Shown here in pieces: positions 34,680-45,846 of a DNA stretch of 64,000 bases. Position 1 is the first letter of the stretch. The number at the start of each line of letters is the position of its first letter. Source of the DNA: Seiridium cupressi (taxonomy: Eukaryota > Ascomycota > Sordariomycetes > Amphisphaeriales > Sporocadaceae). The notes under the pieces are model-generated. The model saw only the letters and a program-made list of their open reading frames with translations, had not been told where the DNA came from and ran no database searches. A program made the translations under genes and the position numbers. Location: positions 112,232-176,231 of the forward strand of contig JARVKI010000090.1 of the NCBI GenBank assembly GCA_036674765.1, in the 5' to 3' direction.

Positions 34680-35159
34680 ATGACATCTACCTGGACCCTA
34701 CCAGTTACGCTATCTCCCCCTTTTGGTGATCGAGAAGCCATCCTTGACGCGCTATATCGTGTTATTAACGCTTTTGATCACGATGATGAGGATCTATTGA
34801 GCTCAGCCTTCACTAAGGACAGCAAGTTGATACTGAGTGGTTTCGTCATGGATGGTTTAGCTGCCATTAGGAAGGATTGCTTCGACCGGGTCTCCAAGCT
34901 CAACACCACTCACTTCGTCACAAACACTCGTATCAACATCGATGAAAGAGGTACCACCGCTAAGCTAAGTGCCAACGCACTAGCGCAACACTATCGCACT
35001 GGTACGGGACTCGCCGAGGCACGGGATGCACCACAGTACCTCGCTGCTTCCTTTTACATGCTTGATCTAGTCAAGCAAGGGAATGGGCTGTGGAAGATCA
35101 CAGAGTTCAATATGAAGGTTGCCTGGGGTGAAGGTGATGGGTCTGTTTTATCTGACTGA
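34680..35159 (+). CDS. SnoaL-like (NTF2-fold) protein
   Basis: An intact single-exon frame of 159 residues starts at the ATG before TSTWTLPVTLSPPFGDREAI. It has the alpha+beta cone layout of SnoaL-like domains (PF13577-type): an N-terminal helix ILDALYRVINAFDHDDEDLL, a strand pair with the typical G-x-x-A-I box (GLAAIRKDCF), HFVTNTRINIDERGTTAKLSANALAQHY, and a C-terminal strand GLWKITEFNMKVAWGEGD. Members act as small dehydratases, cyclases or isomerases on polyketides, steroids or xenobiotics, or are non-catalytic. The D-H-D-D-E and H residues could provide acid-base chemistry. No backbone biosynthetic gene is present; the OYE reductase and the regulator-like gene lie 3-5 kb away. Confidence 0.8.
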   Translation: MTSTWTLPVTLSPPFGDREAILDALYRVINAFDHDDEDLLSSAFTKDSKLILSGFVMDGLAAIRKDCFDRVSKLNTTHFVTNTRINIDERGTTAKLSANALAQHYRTGTGLAEARDAPQYLAASFYMLDLVKQGNGLWKITEFNMKVAWGEGDGSVLSD

Positions 35160-35644
35160 GGCTGTACCAGGACCTCCCCGCAACGTCGGCGCAGTTATAA
35201 ATAACATGGTGGCCCCATTGAAAATATCTCCAAACCTCAACAGTCAAACATTTGTTACGGAGATCCTGACTGCTTTACATCCAACTCTATTGCCTTAGTG
35301 AAGCTTTTTATCTAGAGCGACTGGTCGATTATGGATCGTGTCATCTGAGCTATGTTCTTTATCATTATGCAGCAGATCTAAGACTGATAGCTTGAACAAA
35401 AGATGGCAACACATCGAACACCAATTCCACGTGTGATACAAAATTGCAAGCATTAATTGCCGCGTCACATTGCTACTCTCTGCAAAAAAGGGTACTTACA
35501 TTGCTTGTTCTAATATATCATTAACAGGTCTAGAATTGAAATGGTTATCTAGTCACACAAAGCAACTAGGAGTTCTTGATTCCGGGGTACATGGTCTCTT
35601 AGTGGGAGACAACAACAAACCAAGCAGAAATTGCATTCACACAC
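35160..35644. other. Intergenic, nothing recognised
   Basis: About 480 bp between a plus-strand gene and the 3' end of a minus-strand pseudogene. No features. Confidence 0.4.
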
Positions 35645-36931
35645 TCAAAGCTTAAATAATTGTTCACCAGTTGAGTATTCCCTATCGATGAAGATTACAT
35701 GATATCTGAGACCCCAGGGAGTGTTTTCAGCCCTGATATAAATGTGAGCTTGATCTGGACTGAAGAGTTTGGGGGAATGGGTATAGGTGAATGAGCCGAC
35801 GTCTTCCTCACCTCGCTGAGGCTTGGTGTAACCAATTGCATCTTTTCCATCTTGTATCCTCAGAACCTTCGAGCAATCCTCGGAAGCACAGTTAACTCCT
35901 AGAGCATTTATGGCGCGCTGAAGTGCGCCGTCTTTGCAGCCAAAGAGATAGTCGCTGTGGGCTCCGTATCCAGCACTATGGATGGAAATAATCAGCGTTA
36001 AGAATAATGGTAAAGTTACTCAGTAATATAGCAACCGGGAAGGCCGACGGATCGCTATAAGTATATGTTCTGGGCAATCTTAAGGCCGGACTTAGATCGT
36101 ATATGATCGTTGAGCTATTTTTAAATGCGTGGCCAGTGGCATTGACCATGCTGCAAGTCGTGCTAATCTGGGCGCTAACTTTATCCGAAGGTTTGGCATT
36201 GATACATATCATGTGGTGAGAGTTAAGGAGATCCGTTTGCAATTGGACCGCGTTGCCGGAGCCTCGAATGCAGCGAGTCCGATTGATAGCAGGGCACTCC
36301 GCCGTGGTCCCATAGAATATGGGCAATCGTGGAACAGGAAACACTGAACGAGCCGATCGGAAATTGGTCGAGTTCGTGTAAAAGCTCAGTGTATAGTTGC
36401 TTGCTTGGCTGGTGTCGTTGATGGCCTTGTTGAGGAATGCAGTTTGCTCATCGTGGTTTCCGTTCTGGATAACGACAAGTCCGCAATTGTGCTCGAGACT
36501 TAGGGCAAGAATAGAACTATACCCCCTATTCGCGACCCTCGAAGTAAGGATTGATCCACGGCGAGGAAACCCCAGTTAATTAGGGACACAATGGCTAGTA
36601 GGATTGTTTTGCCCCATGAACCTCAGGCCTTGACTTTAGTCCATGCGAACTGCACCTTGACAAGGTCGAGCACGGTGCCGAGAGCTCCAGCGGAGTTTCG
36701 AAAGATCACTTGGTGCTGCAGTCCGATGGCATCGACGTCGGCACGCCGACGAGCAAGCATACTATGGAGAAGCGATGCGACAGGGCTCCAGGCACTGGTG
36801 CCTGCGGTGGTCACAAGGAAGGCTAGGAAGGAGAGTAGGATAGCCCCATGGTCCATAGATAGCGTTAGTGTCCAGTCGAGCACGACCGGCTTGGAATTGT
36901 CGAACCAAAGTCCAGCAGCGATATCAGACAC
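35645..36931 (-). pseudogene. Fungal multi-pass membrane protein of unknown function, broken
   Basis: The minus strand encodes a plausible N-terminus with AAGLWFDNSKPVV, a short SMDHGAILLSFLAFLVTTAG membrane segment (quoted in part: AILLSFLAFLVTT) and a cytoplasmic QVIFRNSAGALGTVLDL block, a pattern I associate with large fungal membrane proteins of unknown function. A TGA directly after KVKA (36,623-36,625) and a one-base shift near 36,550 break the frame; downstream the reading continues through LPIFYGTTAECPAINRTRC, an Asn-rich extracellular loop, and after a probable intron ending near 35,979 an AGYGAHSDYLFGCKDGAL block to a stop at 35645. The usual C-terminal membrane helices are absent, so the copy is also truncated. 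CGA to TGA (a C-to-T change) would explain the stop. Confidence 0.55.
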
Positions 36932-38441
36932 TGTTCTCCGGTGGTCGATGTCTCAGAACACTGGTCGGAGCAACAGGCTCGAAGCAGATTATTGACAAGA
37001 TTTGCATCATAGCATCCGTATATGATGAATACCACGACCTCCCTCCTCAAGATTATGTATGGTCTAGCCGCGGATATGGCTACCAATAGCGGTGATAAGG
37101 GCTTGGTCAGTCGCGCTGGGAAAGTCAATGCGATTTGATGTTTCTTTCAATCTGGCGCCATAGCCTTGAAGCTAAGACTTGGCAGACTGCCGATAGTATA
37201 GTTATGGCTTGGCCAGGAACGTGCTATTGGTATTTATCTCATAGTAGAAAAGACCGCCCATCTCCATTCGTATCGATGCATTGAGACATTGTTGTATGCC
37301 TGATTTAATTTTGCCAAGCGGCCAGTGGGTGTGCACTAGATTCCAGCTCATCATATGGAATCAGGATTCTAGAAACCTACGATCTTGAAGAACTGGGAGC
37401 CCTCAAAGCCTGTCCTTTTGCCAAGTAAGATGAGGTTTTTCGTCGCTGCATACTTCAGCCAATAGGACGATTGAGCCTATGGGTCATTCGCTTAGAAGAC
37501 TGCCACCACAGCTGAGGCAGGGTGGACTTAACTGGGGTCGGCGGTGCCAGCTGTTGGTCTACCTTCTTCACAAAATAATTATACCCCACATTTACGCTAC
37601 CCTCTTGTCTCTTTCCACCTCCTCTAGATTTCGACACTGGTCTCCTGCCCGATGCATCAAGTCGCTCGAGACTCGTCTACTTTCAACGCTTTTGAACTGC
37701 AACTATGTTTATGACCCGATTGATGGTCTGTGTCCGTAGTCAAGCCCTCTTATGAGCCCTCGGCTATGAAGAACGGTTTCTCCGGGCTGGCCAAGCTTCC
37801 CTGTCTACTTTTCCGACTTTAGCTATTCCGACGGCGAAACAATGTCCTTCAGTTGGCATCGCTTCACTGAGGGCAACCAGAATGTGGCTTTACTGTACAA
37901 GCGTCTTGCGACATCAAAGACTTGGGTCGGAGATGAGATCTGATGGTTTATATCCTCAAGGTTAATGCACTGGTCCTGCATTATTACGGTTTTATACAAA
38001 ATTGCGCAAAGAACCATTCACGTTATCAAGCGCCAGAGGGGACAGGGGAGTATCGCGGGCATGTCGGAAATCGGCCGAGTATGCCCCAGCCCGTTGGGTC
38101 CCTTGCAGGGTTGCAGGGATTCCAACCTTGGAAATGACCGTCGCACCTTCAAAACCTTGTTTGGTTAGACTTGGCTGACGATCCTCGGCTACTCGAACGC
38201 TGTTTGTGCCTGGACAGCGTCACAGCAAAGCAAGGAAATGTGCTGTTCCAAGGAAGTTCTATGGAGTACAGCATGGATTTCGTGCAGATTGCTATGACGA
38301 CGAGAAGGCAAAGCAATCTATACATAAGGGCAGCGCGGGTCTTCTAGTGAAATCAAGGAGGGAGCATCTCAGATTGCGGTTTCGAACAGAAACAAATCCT
38401 CCGTCCTCCGGCACCTCAGTCCGCCAACACCCGTCATCAAC
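36932..38441. other. Intergenic, no supported gene
   Basis: About 1.5 kb. Short frames exist but none shows family features. The last 100 bp are the CT-rich leader of the cell-wall protein gene. Confidence 0.4.
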
Positions 38442-39357
38442 ATGCACTTCAACTCTGTCGCCGGGCTCCTCGCCGTAGCCGCCCTCGGGGCCGCAAATAC
38501 CCTTAGCGCCGCCGACTTCCCGGGAGCATGCTCAGCGCAGTGCAATGACGCCGTCAGTCTGTCGACGAAGTGCGCATCCGAGACCAACAGTGATGCCGAA
38601 GAGCGGCAATGCATCTGTGGTGCCGGCGCTAGAAACGAGCTAATGTACTGCGCTGCTTGCTCCATCTCTAACGGTCAAAATGAACCTGATGGCAGTACGT
38701 CAACCCGCCTCCCGCCTCCCACCTCGGCCGTGTAACACCTGCTAACTAGAATGTACGATAGGTCTTGCATCCATTCTCACATCGTGTGGTTGGAACTACT
38801 CCGACGCTGCGAGCAGCGGCGCATCATCCGCCGTGGGATCCGCTACCTCGGCCGCCGGCGGAGTTGTCACAACGATTACATCGGACGGAAGTGCAATCCT
38901 GTCGACCATCACTGCGGGTGCTGGTGGCGTCGTGACAACCCTGACCTCTGGTGGCAGTGAGATCATCTCTACTATCACCTCGGATGCCGGCGCAGTAGTG
39001 TCGACCATTACGTCGGACGGCAGCGAGATCCTCACCACGATCACTTCTGGCGCTGGAGCCGTCGTCTCAACCATCACGTCGGATGGCAGTGAGGTCCTGT
39101 CCACCATCACTTCTGGTGCTGGCGGCGTCGTGTCGACTATAAGCTCCGGTGGCAGCGCAGTCCTGTCGACTATTACCTCTGGTGCAAGTGGTGTCGCATC
39201 AACCCTCTCAACGGGCGTTAGCGGCGGCGTGTCTAGCGCTACAGATGCAGCAGGTAGCGCCGCACCATCTTCAAGTGGTAACGCGGGAATCGCAGCCGCG
39301 ACTCCTGTGGTTGGTGGGCTTCTAGCTGGATTCTTGGTTGCTGTTGGCGCGATGTAA
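38442..39357 (+). CDS. Cys-rich, Ser/Thr-repeat, probably GPI-anchored wall protein
   Basis: Two exons, 38442-38694 and 38762-39357 (67-bp intron, GTACGT...GATAG with a GCTAAC branch), encode about 282 residues. A signal peptide (SVAGLLAVAALGAANTLSAA) precedes a Cys-rich domain with CSAQC, KC, QCIC and YCAAC, reminiscent of CFEM domains but not an exact match. After the splice come TSCGWNYSD and a long Ser/Thr/Gly region made of five 22-residue repeats of the form GGVVSTITSDGSEILSTITS. The C-terminus AAATPVVGGLLAGFLVAVGAM looks like a GPI-attachment signal preceded by small residues (SSSGNAG). The protein should be O-glycosylated and linked to plasma membrane or wall. The tandem coding repeat suggests variable length between strains. 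Confidence 0.78.
38857..39186 (+). repeat. Five tandem 66-bp coding repeats
   Basis: Within the wall-protein gene, five consecutive 22-codon units of the form G-G/A-V-V-S/T-T-I-T-S-D/G-G-S-x-I/V-L-S-T-I-T follow one another. Units 3 and 4 are nearly the same at protein level. The repeat keeps the frame and would tolerate unit gain or loss. Confidence 0.85.
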
Positions 39358-39859
39358 AGCCTTGGTGGATACTTATTGACTCGGTCCGGCGTTTGGACAT
39401 GTCATAATTACTTGCATGGTACTTGGGAGCTGGTGCCTAAAGCGTTAGAATAGTTTAATGATATAATGACATAATGATACAAGTCATACACCAACCAGAT
39501 TGTCATCATCATTTAATGAGGCAAGCGAGTCTCGCAAGGAATGGCAATATATAGATACATGTCAGTTATCCAGACTGTCGCACTAAAGTTTAGTAAAATA
39601 ATGGGAAAGAATTTGAGCGACAGTGGATTCATTTGGTGGGTGAAAATGAATGTAATTTGAAATCTAGTAAAGTAGAATACAATCTTGAACACCCAGCTAT
39701 CCGAAAGGAGTGTAAGCATTATGCCAGCCTCATTCGCTACGTCATCGATGTCTTCAGAACGTTTATCAAACGAGTGGTGTCGGTTTCTCATGTTATCGAT
39801 TCGGGTTATCCTGATATGGACGAAGAACCCAGGTTGATGCATCAGCATTGTCCAAGAAC
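39358..39859. other. Convergent 3' intergenic region
   Basis: About 500 AT-rich bases between two genes that point toward each other. No coding feature is supported. Confidence 0.4.
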
Positions 39860-41093
39860 TCAAGCGGCAGTGATAGTGACAGGCAATCTGCGGAAACCTC
39901 CACAGCAAGCAACGTTCTCCTGCAGCTCAGCCATTCGTTTCTGGTCGGCGATTGGGTCCTGTGAAGGACCTTCTAGTGTCCATGTCAGGTGCTCGTTGGT
40001 GTAGTTGGGGACGAAGTCTTTCTGCAGAACACCCAGGCGCTTGCCATACTTGGTCACCTTCTCCCAGTCACGCTTGACGTTCTGGAGGTCCTTGGAGAAG
40101 TATGCGTATGATCGCTCGAAGATCTTGTAGTTGACTGGTGTACCCATACTTGGCTTCATGTCGACATACTGTTTGTACGCATCGGCAGGGGAGGCAAGAA
40201 CAAGATCGGTCGCTTTCTTGACCGCTCGCAGAAACTTGCGAACTTTGTCGGGATTCTCAGCCAGGAACCGGTCGTTGGCTAGGCAAGTTAGACACGATCT
40301 ATCACTTCGATTTTTTGACTGCACTCACCAATGTAGAGGATACTGCAGAAGCAGCAGCATCCGAGCTCAGCTAGCTCGTCGATTCTAAGCATTTGGACAT
40401 CGTCACGGGGACGACCTTGAGTCGCAAGCCACTCCGCAAGTTCGACCATCTGGACATTCTCGAGACCGATACCAGCATCGATGCTGCCTTCAATGATGGC
40501 CTTGCTGACATTCATGCCACAGCGCACGGCGGTATACTCGTCCGGAGTCATCCCATAGTGCGAGGTGAGTTCGTCGATCTGGATCTTTCCGAACTCTCCA
40601 ACGTAGCCGATGCGTTTGCCCTTCAAGCTGCGGAAATCGGTAGTGATGCCGCTATCCTTGAGGTAGACCACACCAGTGAAGGGTTCGTCAAGAAGTGAGC
40701 CGATTGACGTGACAGGGAATCCTCGAGCTTTGGCCTACAATGATTGAATAAGCAGGGTGAAGTGACTGGAATGGGGAGGGACCAAACTCACGGCCAGAGT
40801 GTGGATCATGGCTTTGAAACCCATGTCAACCTTTCCGCTTCCGATGATCTCGGTGACATCGCTGGGGTCATTGGGCTCAAGTAGAGCAACTTTGATACCC
40901 TCCTCGGCAAAGAAGCCTAGCTTTTGAGCCAGGTATACGGGGGCGTGGTATGGCGTGGCGTGCCTGTTAGATTCTACTCAGCCTATGCTGTGTGGGGATA
41001 ACACGAGTAGCTCCGGCTTCCCTTAGTAAAGGAGCCGTTGCAGGAAGAGTCTATTTACCAGTTAGTGAGAAATGTGATTTTATCGGTCGCCAT
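39860..41093 (-). CDS. THI5/nmt1: HMP-phosphate synthase, thiamine pyrimidine biosynthesis
   Basis: Four exons, 41093-41059, 40963-40792, 40734-40329 and 40278-39860, give 343 residues, the normal length for THI5/NMT1. The splice joins restore [16 protein letters not shown] and HTLAAKARGFP. Lys62 (PLP attachment in the yeast enzyme) and His66 (the residue the yeast enzyme consumes as substrate) fall at the same positions in GFKAMIHTL, and the CCCFC metal/active-site motif is at about 195-199. The enzyme converts PLP and its own histidine into the pyrimidine precursor of thiamine in a single-turnover reaction. The gene has no visible defect. Its leader contains a TPP riboswitch with alternative splice sites, so it should be repressed when thiamine is plentiful. 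Confidence 0.95.
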
Positions 41094-41112
41094 TTCGATC
41101 GTTCAAGCAAAG

Positions 41113-41391
41113 CTGCACTTGTTAGACATTCCCCTGATGTGAAGAGGGAAGGGAAGCATGATCCTTGCGCTAGAATTATCTAGATCAAGTTCGGACGGTA
41201 TAATCTCAGATCCAGCTCGTACTATCCCCAGCCCCTCACTCTCTTGATTCTGCTCATTTGATCGATGAAGCTGGGAACAAGAAAGTGACGATGCTGGAGG
41301 GTTCCAAGCCAGAACACCCGCCATGCTGTCGTTCGTTACCTTGATACGTAGAAACTCCATCGCACTAGATCCTTGCGTCGCCATCTCGTAC
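41113..41391 (-). promoter_or_regulatory. Alternatively spliced 5' leader intron with upstream AUG
   Basis: A shared acceptor lies at 41114-41113 (branch TCTAAC, then GTGCAG) downstream of the aptamer. Two donors precede it: CAG/GTACGAG at 41391 and AAG/GTAACG at 41339. The upstream ATG at 41384-41382 falls between them. Use of the distal donor removes that ATG; use of the proximal donor keeps it, and the resulting upstream frame overlaps the true start at 41093. Unspliced, it forms a 93-codon frame ending at 41103. This matches the splicing control known for the Neurospora NMT1 riboswitch. Confidence 0.75.
41155..41327 (-). promoter_or_regulatory. TPP riboswitch in the THI5/nmt1 leader
   Basis: Read on the minus strand, the 5' element AGCATGGCGGGTGTTC (41327-41312) is followed, after a long variable P3 arm, by CTGAGATTATACC (pyrimidine-sensor core), GAACTTGATC, TAGATAATTCTAGCG (pyrophosphate-sensor core) and AAGGATCATGCT ending at 41155. 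These are the conserved blocks of the eukaryotic THI-box aptamer in the right order. The outer CATG words on each side can pair to form P1. The location just upstream of a THI5/NMT1 start codon is the one known from Neurospora and Aspergillus. Confidence 0.93.
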
Positions 41392-44170
41392 CTGTCGGTT
41401 TCGGGTTTAGATAATATGATGCACAAGGAGCAATTGTAGTGGGTTAAGATGATGAGTTCTCTCGAATGGCAAGGTGAGGGAGTCCCCTCTTTTGAGGCGA
41501 CCAGAGACTTGCTCTTTACCCCTCTCGCCGACCACGGAACGGCCCGTGGGTCGGAACACGAAGGATTTACTAGTCTCGTTGATGCGCAGCTTAAATTCAA
41601 CGTTGGAGTCGCTAGATACCTAAGACTGCGCTAATCTGCGTCATCACACAGATATCTGCATCATATTTACTAAATAGTCTCCGGTCATCCGCCAAGGTAC
41701 ACAAAAGATACTTACGGAGACGTATTTCACAGTATCCTCTCCCAATGAATATGAAGTTTATTCTAGGTAGTGGTTCATTCGGATCCTGCGCGGGAGAATA
41801 GAATGGGTTATTGGCGATCGAAATTATTCCAAGGGCTTGAAATAACTGGAGCTCTTTCGTATGCTGATCAGGGAGCGTTGGTAGGGGTATATTGGGAAAC
41901 AACCGTCTGAAACCATAACATCATTACCAACCTAATACGTCACTTTGGTACAACGGTCATCTATCTACACCTCAACTAGCGTCGCTGGATGGCTCAAGAC
42001 GCTTAGAACTTCAATACCCAGTATTGAGACGATAATCTTCATCTTGAATATCTGTCTTGTTCCCCGGCCATTGAATGAATTCAACAATTCAAGCGCTGAC
42101 GCTTCATACTTAGTTATTCATTTGAAAAAAAAAAAAAAAAAAAAAAAAACCCCATCACATGTATGTTTCTGGATCCATTGTGGTGCAGGCTCAAGTGCGT
42201 GTCATGTGAGTCGAACATAGTCGTGAAAGGCTGGGTAAAACTTCATTACCCTCGGTATGCCTGTTTCGGGAGAAGTAGACGCACGCAGGGTGCAAGTCTG
42301 CTAACTGATGTTACACGTACTGGGCTGAGCGTCCCAAATGTACACGTTGAAGGATACAGCGGGTGGATCTGGATCATGTAAGCCACATGGTTGCCACATA
42401 CGCTACTCGCCATCCAGCATTACATGCACCAATGGGGGTCTGTGCATTTTGACACTTAACTCACAACTTATTATGCCTTGACGTGTTACGTCCGAGTCTT
42501 AAATGTATATAGCTCATCGTCCTCCGTGTTGTGGCGGTAAACCGCGATCGTTCTAGATAGCTATTAATCAACCATCTCCCCCCCCCCCCCCTCAAATCAC
42601 TTTTGACTGTCGTTGTCGCCCCCTGTGTTTTATGATACCGTGGGAAAAGAAGAATGGTCGACCAATGCGGATTTCTTAATCGTTCAGAATCCAGACCTAA
42701 TATCCACTTAGACCGCGGTAACCGAAATTGTTGTCTGCATTATTATTAAGTTTGCTTTGTTAATTAGCTTCGATGGTAACTCGTTTAATGCCGTTTCGGT
42801 ATTTATTATATTTAGGGATTTAAGGATTTTGGCTTATTTCCTTTTTTTAGCGGCCAAATGCGAGAATGGCGGGTCTAACTAGCTTTAGGTTATAATAGCC
42901 CTTTAAGTTGGCAATAGCTATTATCAGATCTTTGTGGCACTGTATTAAGCGTACTCGTAATGCGCGGTCTGCCTTGTCTTCCCCATCCAAGAATGGTCCT
43001 GCTCGATTGACTGTCGCGACACCTTGTGGGCATATGCCGTCGTTGGTGCCTCCAACCGGCATGTTCGCTTCGTGTCGGGACTTCGCAGAAATCTTGATTT
43101 GCAGTGGTGCTGGCCATTCGTGCTAACTCGGACGTTAATGTCGACTCCATCCAGGATCCTAGCTTATCTTGTCCCAATCTTCTTCGGCGTGCGATACTTG
43201 AAGATGCCTTTGATGCCAAGTTTCGGTTAATCTTTTCTGCTGACTAATGTTTATGACCCGGTCCTGATCCCCTCTCGCCTCTTTGTGGCCTGGGTATTGG
43301 CGACCTCCTGGTGGTCCCCTAATATTTCTATATGCTAATGTAGGTATTCCTCCCTGATATTCTCATGTTCTCTGAGATACGGTATCACCAGGTGTCAAGT
43401 TTTGTCGCCAGAGGTTAATAGGGTGCAATCCAATCTGGCCAAACAAGCTGGTTCCACACATCAGGCGATGTTATGGTACCATCGGGACTTAGGAGATCAG
43501 AATGCATGTGCTCAACTAAAAGATTAATGGTTGCATTGTGACGGCTCAAAGTCTGTCTGATGAGACTCTCCATTTACTGTCAAGTCTTTCCTTGTTCTTA
43601 GGACCTGAGCTTTAGTGATGAGCCCCATCATAGCCATGTAGACCTTTTCGCACTGAGTTGCCAATCGCACGACCTTATTTGAGGTGTAGATGACCGTTGT
43701 ACCAAAGTGACGTATTAGGTTGGTAAGGATGTTATCTGTCAAACGGTTGTTTCCCAATATATCCCGTACCAACCTCCTCGAGGCCACTTTCGTTCAGGTT
43801 TCGCGTCTCATTTTAGTTCGCAGTCTTATCTGGCTCAATTGGACCGTCCAGTCGCGAAAGCGCCGAAGCGGTAACGCTCATGTCGAAGGCGGTTGCTCCC
43901 ATGCTCCGATCCGTATCTGATACAGCTTCAACATATGTCTCCAGAGCAGCTGCAAACCGCAGACGGAATGAGACTGCCAACGATTGATCCGGCGGCTTCA
44001 AAGGCTTCAGCCATCGTCAGCGTAGGTGGTGAATTATCCTTTGCGATGCCGCTTCCAGGTCGTCACAATCATTCACATGTCCTATCGTTCATAACAAATG
44101 TTATCGTGGTAGCCTGGAACTCATTTGGATCAAATTGTCTAAGTTTAGAGATACCAGCGGCAAATATAGC
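41392..44170. other. Gene-poor region with homopolymers and AT-rich patch
   Basis: Almost 2.8 kb. It contains a poly-A run (42125-42149), a C run of 14 (42578-42591) and an AT-rich block at about 42,660-42,860. A minus-strand open segment at 43524-43787 has an ILxNLIRHFGTTVIYTSNKVVRLA pattern resembling leucine-rich spacer units of fungal ankyrin-type proteins, but is too short to call. Otherwise nothing is recognised. Confidence 0.45.
42125..42149. repeat. Poly-A homopolymer run (25 A)
   Basis: An uninterrupted A run followed directly by CCCC. No repeat element body is recognised next to it. Confidence 0.9.
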
Positions 44171-45528
44171 TCAATTCCCAATCCTCCGATACCGCCTAGG
44201 TAACTCTTGTTCCTCACTTTCCTCCAACAATACTATGGCCTTCCCACTCTGCCGTCTCTCAAACAACCTCCTTATGCCATCCCTTGTCAGACTGAAGAGC
44301 CCAGGCACTTCGGAACCTGGCCCATTGATTGTTGCAGCAGGATGTACCACGATGAAAACTACAATCGCAAGTACCATGGGCGTCGCCTCCAACGCATAGA
44401 AATATGATTCCTGCCTCGTTAAGGAATTATCCGTGCTACCGGAGGAGAATTCGATCAAGCGATAAATGATGCGTACAGTAATCATAGTGAGCGAGAAGTA
44501 GAGTGCGTAGAGTATGCTCAGCCCAGCTTTGCGATCTACCACCGTGTTTCTGTCCCTTTTTATCTCTCGCTGGAATTTGACCGCCAGGCAGAGAAAGCCG
44601 ACGATGAAGATTTCTTGCATCCCAATACCACCCATATAGATATGGATTGCTCTCAGTTGGTCTTCAGCCGAGGAGGTCGGGCCGGACATGCTCCCACCCA
44701 CTAGCTGAATCACGAATGAGACAAAGTCGAGAGAGACGAAGACAGCCGCGATCACGTATGCGGGTATACGGAAGAGTGATCGAGATGGGATAAGGAAAAA
44801 GTTGATCATGCGGCCAAGTGTCATGTATGCAAAGGCGTTCACCCCTGGAGAAAGTATCAGTGTCTCGAGCTGCCATTAGAGAGTCATCAAGCAGAGACGG
44901 GCTACTTACAGAGTGGCGCCAAGAGGATGAATATCTGAAAAACCAGGTATATCCCCACGCTCTGCTGGAATCTCGTGCTGATGGCACGGAAAGTGAATGC
45001 ACAGAACTCCCAAATACTAGCCATGATTATTACCCAGCACCACCCCTAGATCACATTAGATCTTCCTATGTCATCCAGAGAGATATGCAGTAATGGTCTT
45101 CAAAGCAGGGTGCTGACCTTCTTATACTGTGCGGCCTGCCAGAGATGTATTAGAGTCAATATGCCGAAGATGGTTGCAAATACGATCGCCGCAGTGAACG
45201 ATGGATAGTAATTCCATAAGGCGCCACATGTGCCAGGTGGAACATAACCATTGGGATCTGGGGTTATAGTCTGAATGCAGGTCGGGATTACGATGTTGAT
45301 AGTCTCGGCCGGTATGGTAACGTGGTCATTGGTAACACCTGGTATAAAGTTTTGGATTGTAGTCATGAACGTTCCGGTTGGCGTGACAGAAGTATCGATT
45401 ATATACGTGGTGGTGATTTGTCGAGGTGGGATTGAAGTCGGGGCGGCATAATGAGTAGTGGGAGCGCCAAGGGCAAGACCGGCTACAACCAGCACGTTCC
45501 ACGGAATCAACATAATGAGAACAAGCAA
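44171..45528 (-). CDS. RTA1-like multi-pass membrane protein
   Basis: Three exons, 45528-45118, 45045-44910 and 44844-44171, with short introns (GTCAGC...CTAG and GTAAGT...CCAG) encode about 406 residues. A signal peptide (VLIMLIPWNVLVVAGLALGA) leads an extracellular Thr/Pro-rich segment of about 100 residues, then seven membrane helices. RTA1 family (PF04479) blocks include ASIWEFCAFTFR, the APLWVNAFAYMTLGRMI join created by splicing, FVSLDFVSFVIQLVGG and the loop ending in GSTDNSLTRQESYFYALEATPM, quoted in part as TRQESYFYALE. The C-terminal tail is charged. Relatives in yeast (RTA1, RSB1) affect resistance to aminocholesterol compounds and movement of sphingoid bases. It lies next to a Zn2Cys6 regulator read in the same direction and a divergent MFS carrier. 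Confidence 0.88.
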
Positions 45529-45846
45529 ATATGTGCTATGTATCTTTTGAATAGATGTGAAAATGTGTAGTCAATCTTGACGGACACGAATTAAATCTAG
45601 CTTCAGAGGTTTTCGTCCCTTATATAGATTCTAGATCATCCATGGTTTGTGGTAATTGCTGATGCACTGCCCCTTGTTTAATGTTGGGTGCCTGAGTTTC
45701 CGAACACACCAATCGCAAGCAAGCACCAGCGTGCGGCAGCTGCTCCACCCGAGCCTATAAGGCCGACTTACTTGGCCCACAATCAAATCCTATCCAGATC
45801 TTCAACTACAGAGCTAAACGCGTGGGATCTTACTTTTATGAGCGAA
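45529..45846. other. Short region between regulator and RTA1-like gene
   Basis: The 318 bp upstream of the RTA1-like gene and downstream of the regulator stop codon. A CCTTATATAGA word (near 45,618-45,628) lies about 90 bp upstream of the RTA1-like start; its reverse complement on the gene strand reads TCTATATAAGG, a good TATA box. Confidence 0.5.

Noticed and set aside
38442..38760. Canonical CFEM domain
   Set aside because: Cysteine number is similar, but spacing does not clearly match, so I describe it only as Cys-rich.
41103..41600. 165-codon minus-strand frame upstream of THI5
   Set aside because: It runs through the TPP aptamer; only the part from the ATG at 41384 is meaningful, as an upstream frame in the regulated leader, not a separate gene.
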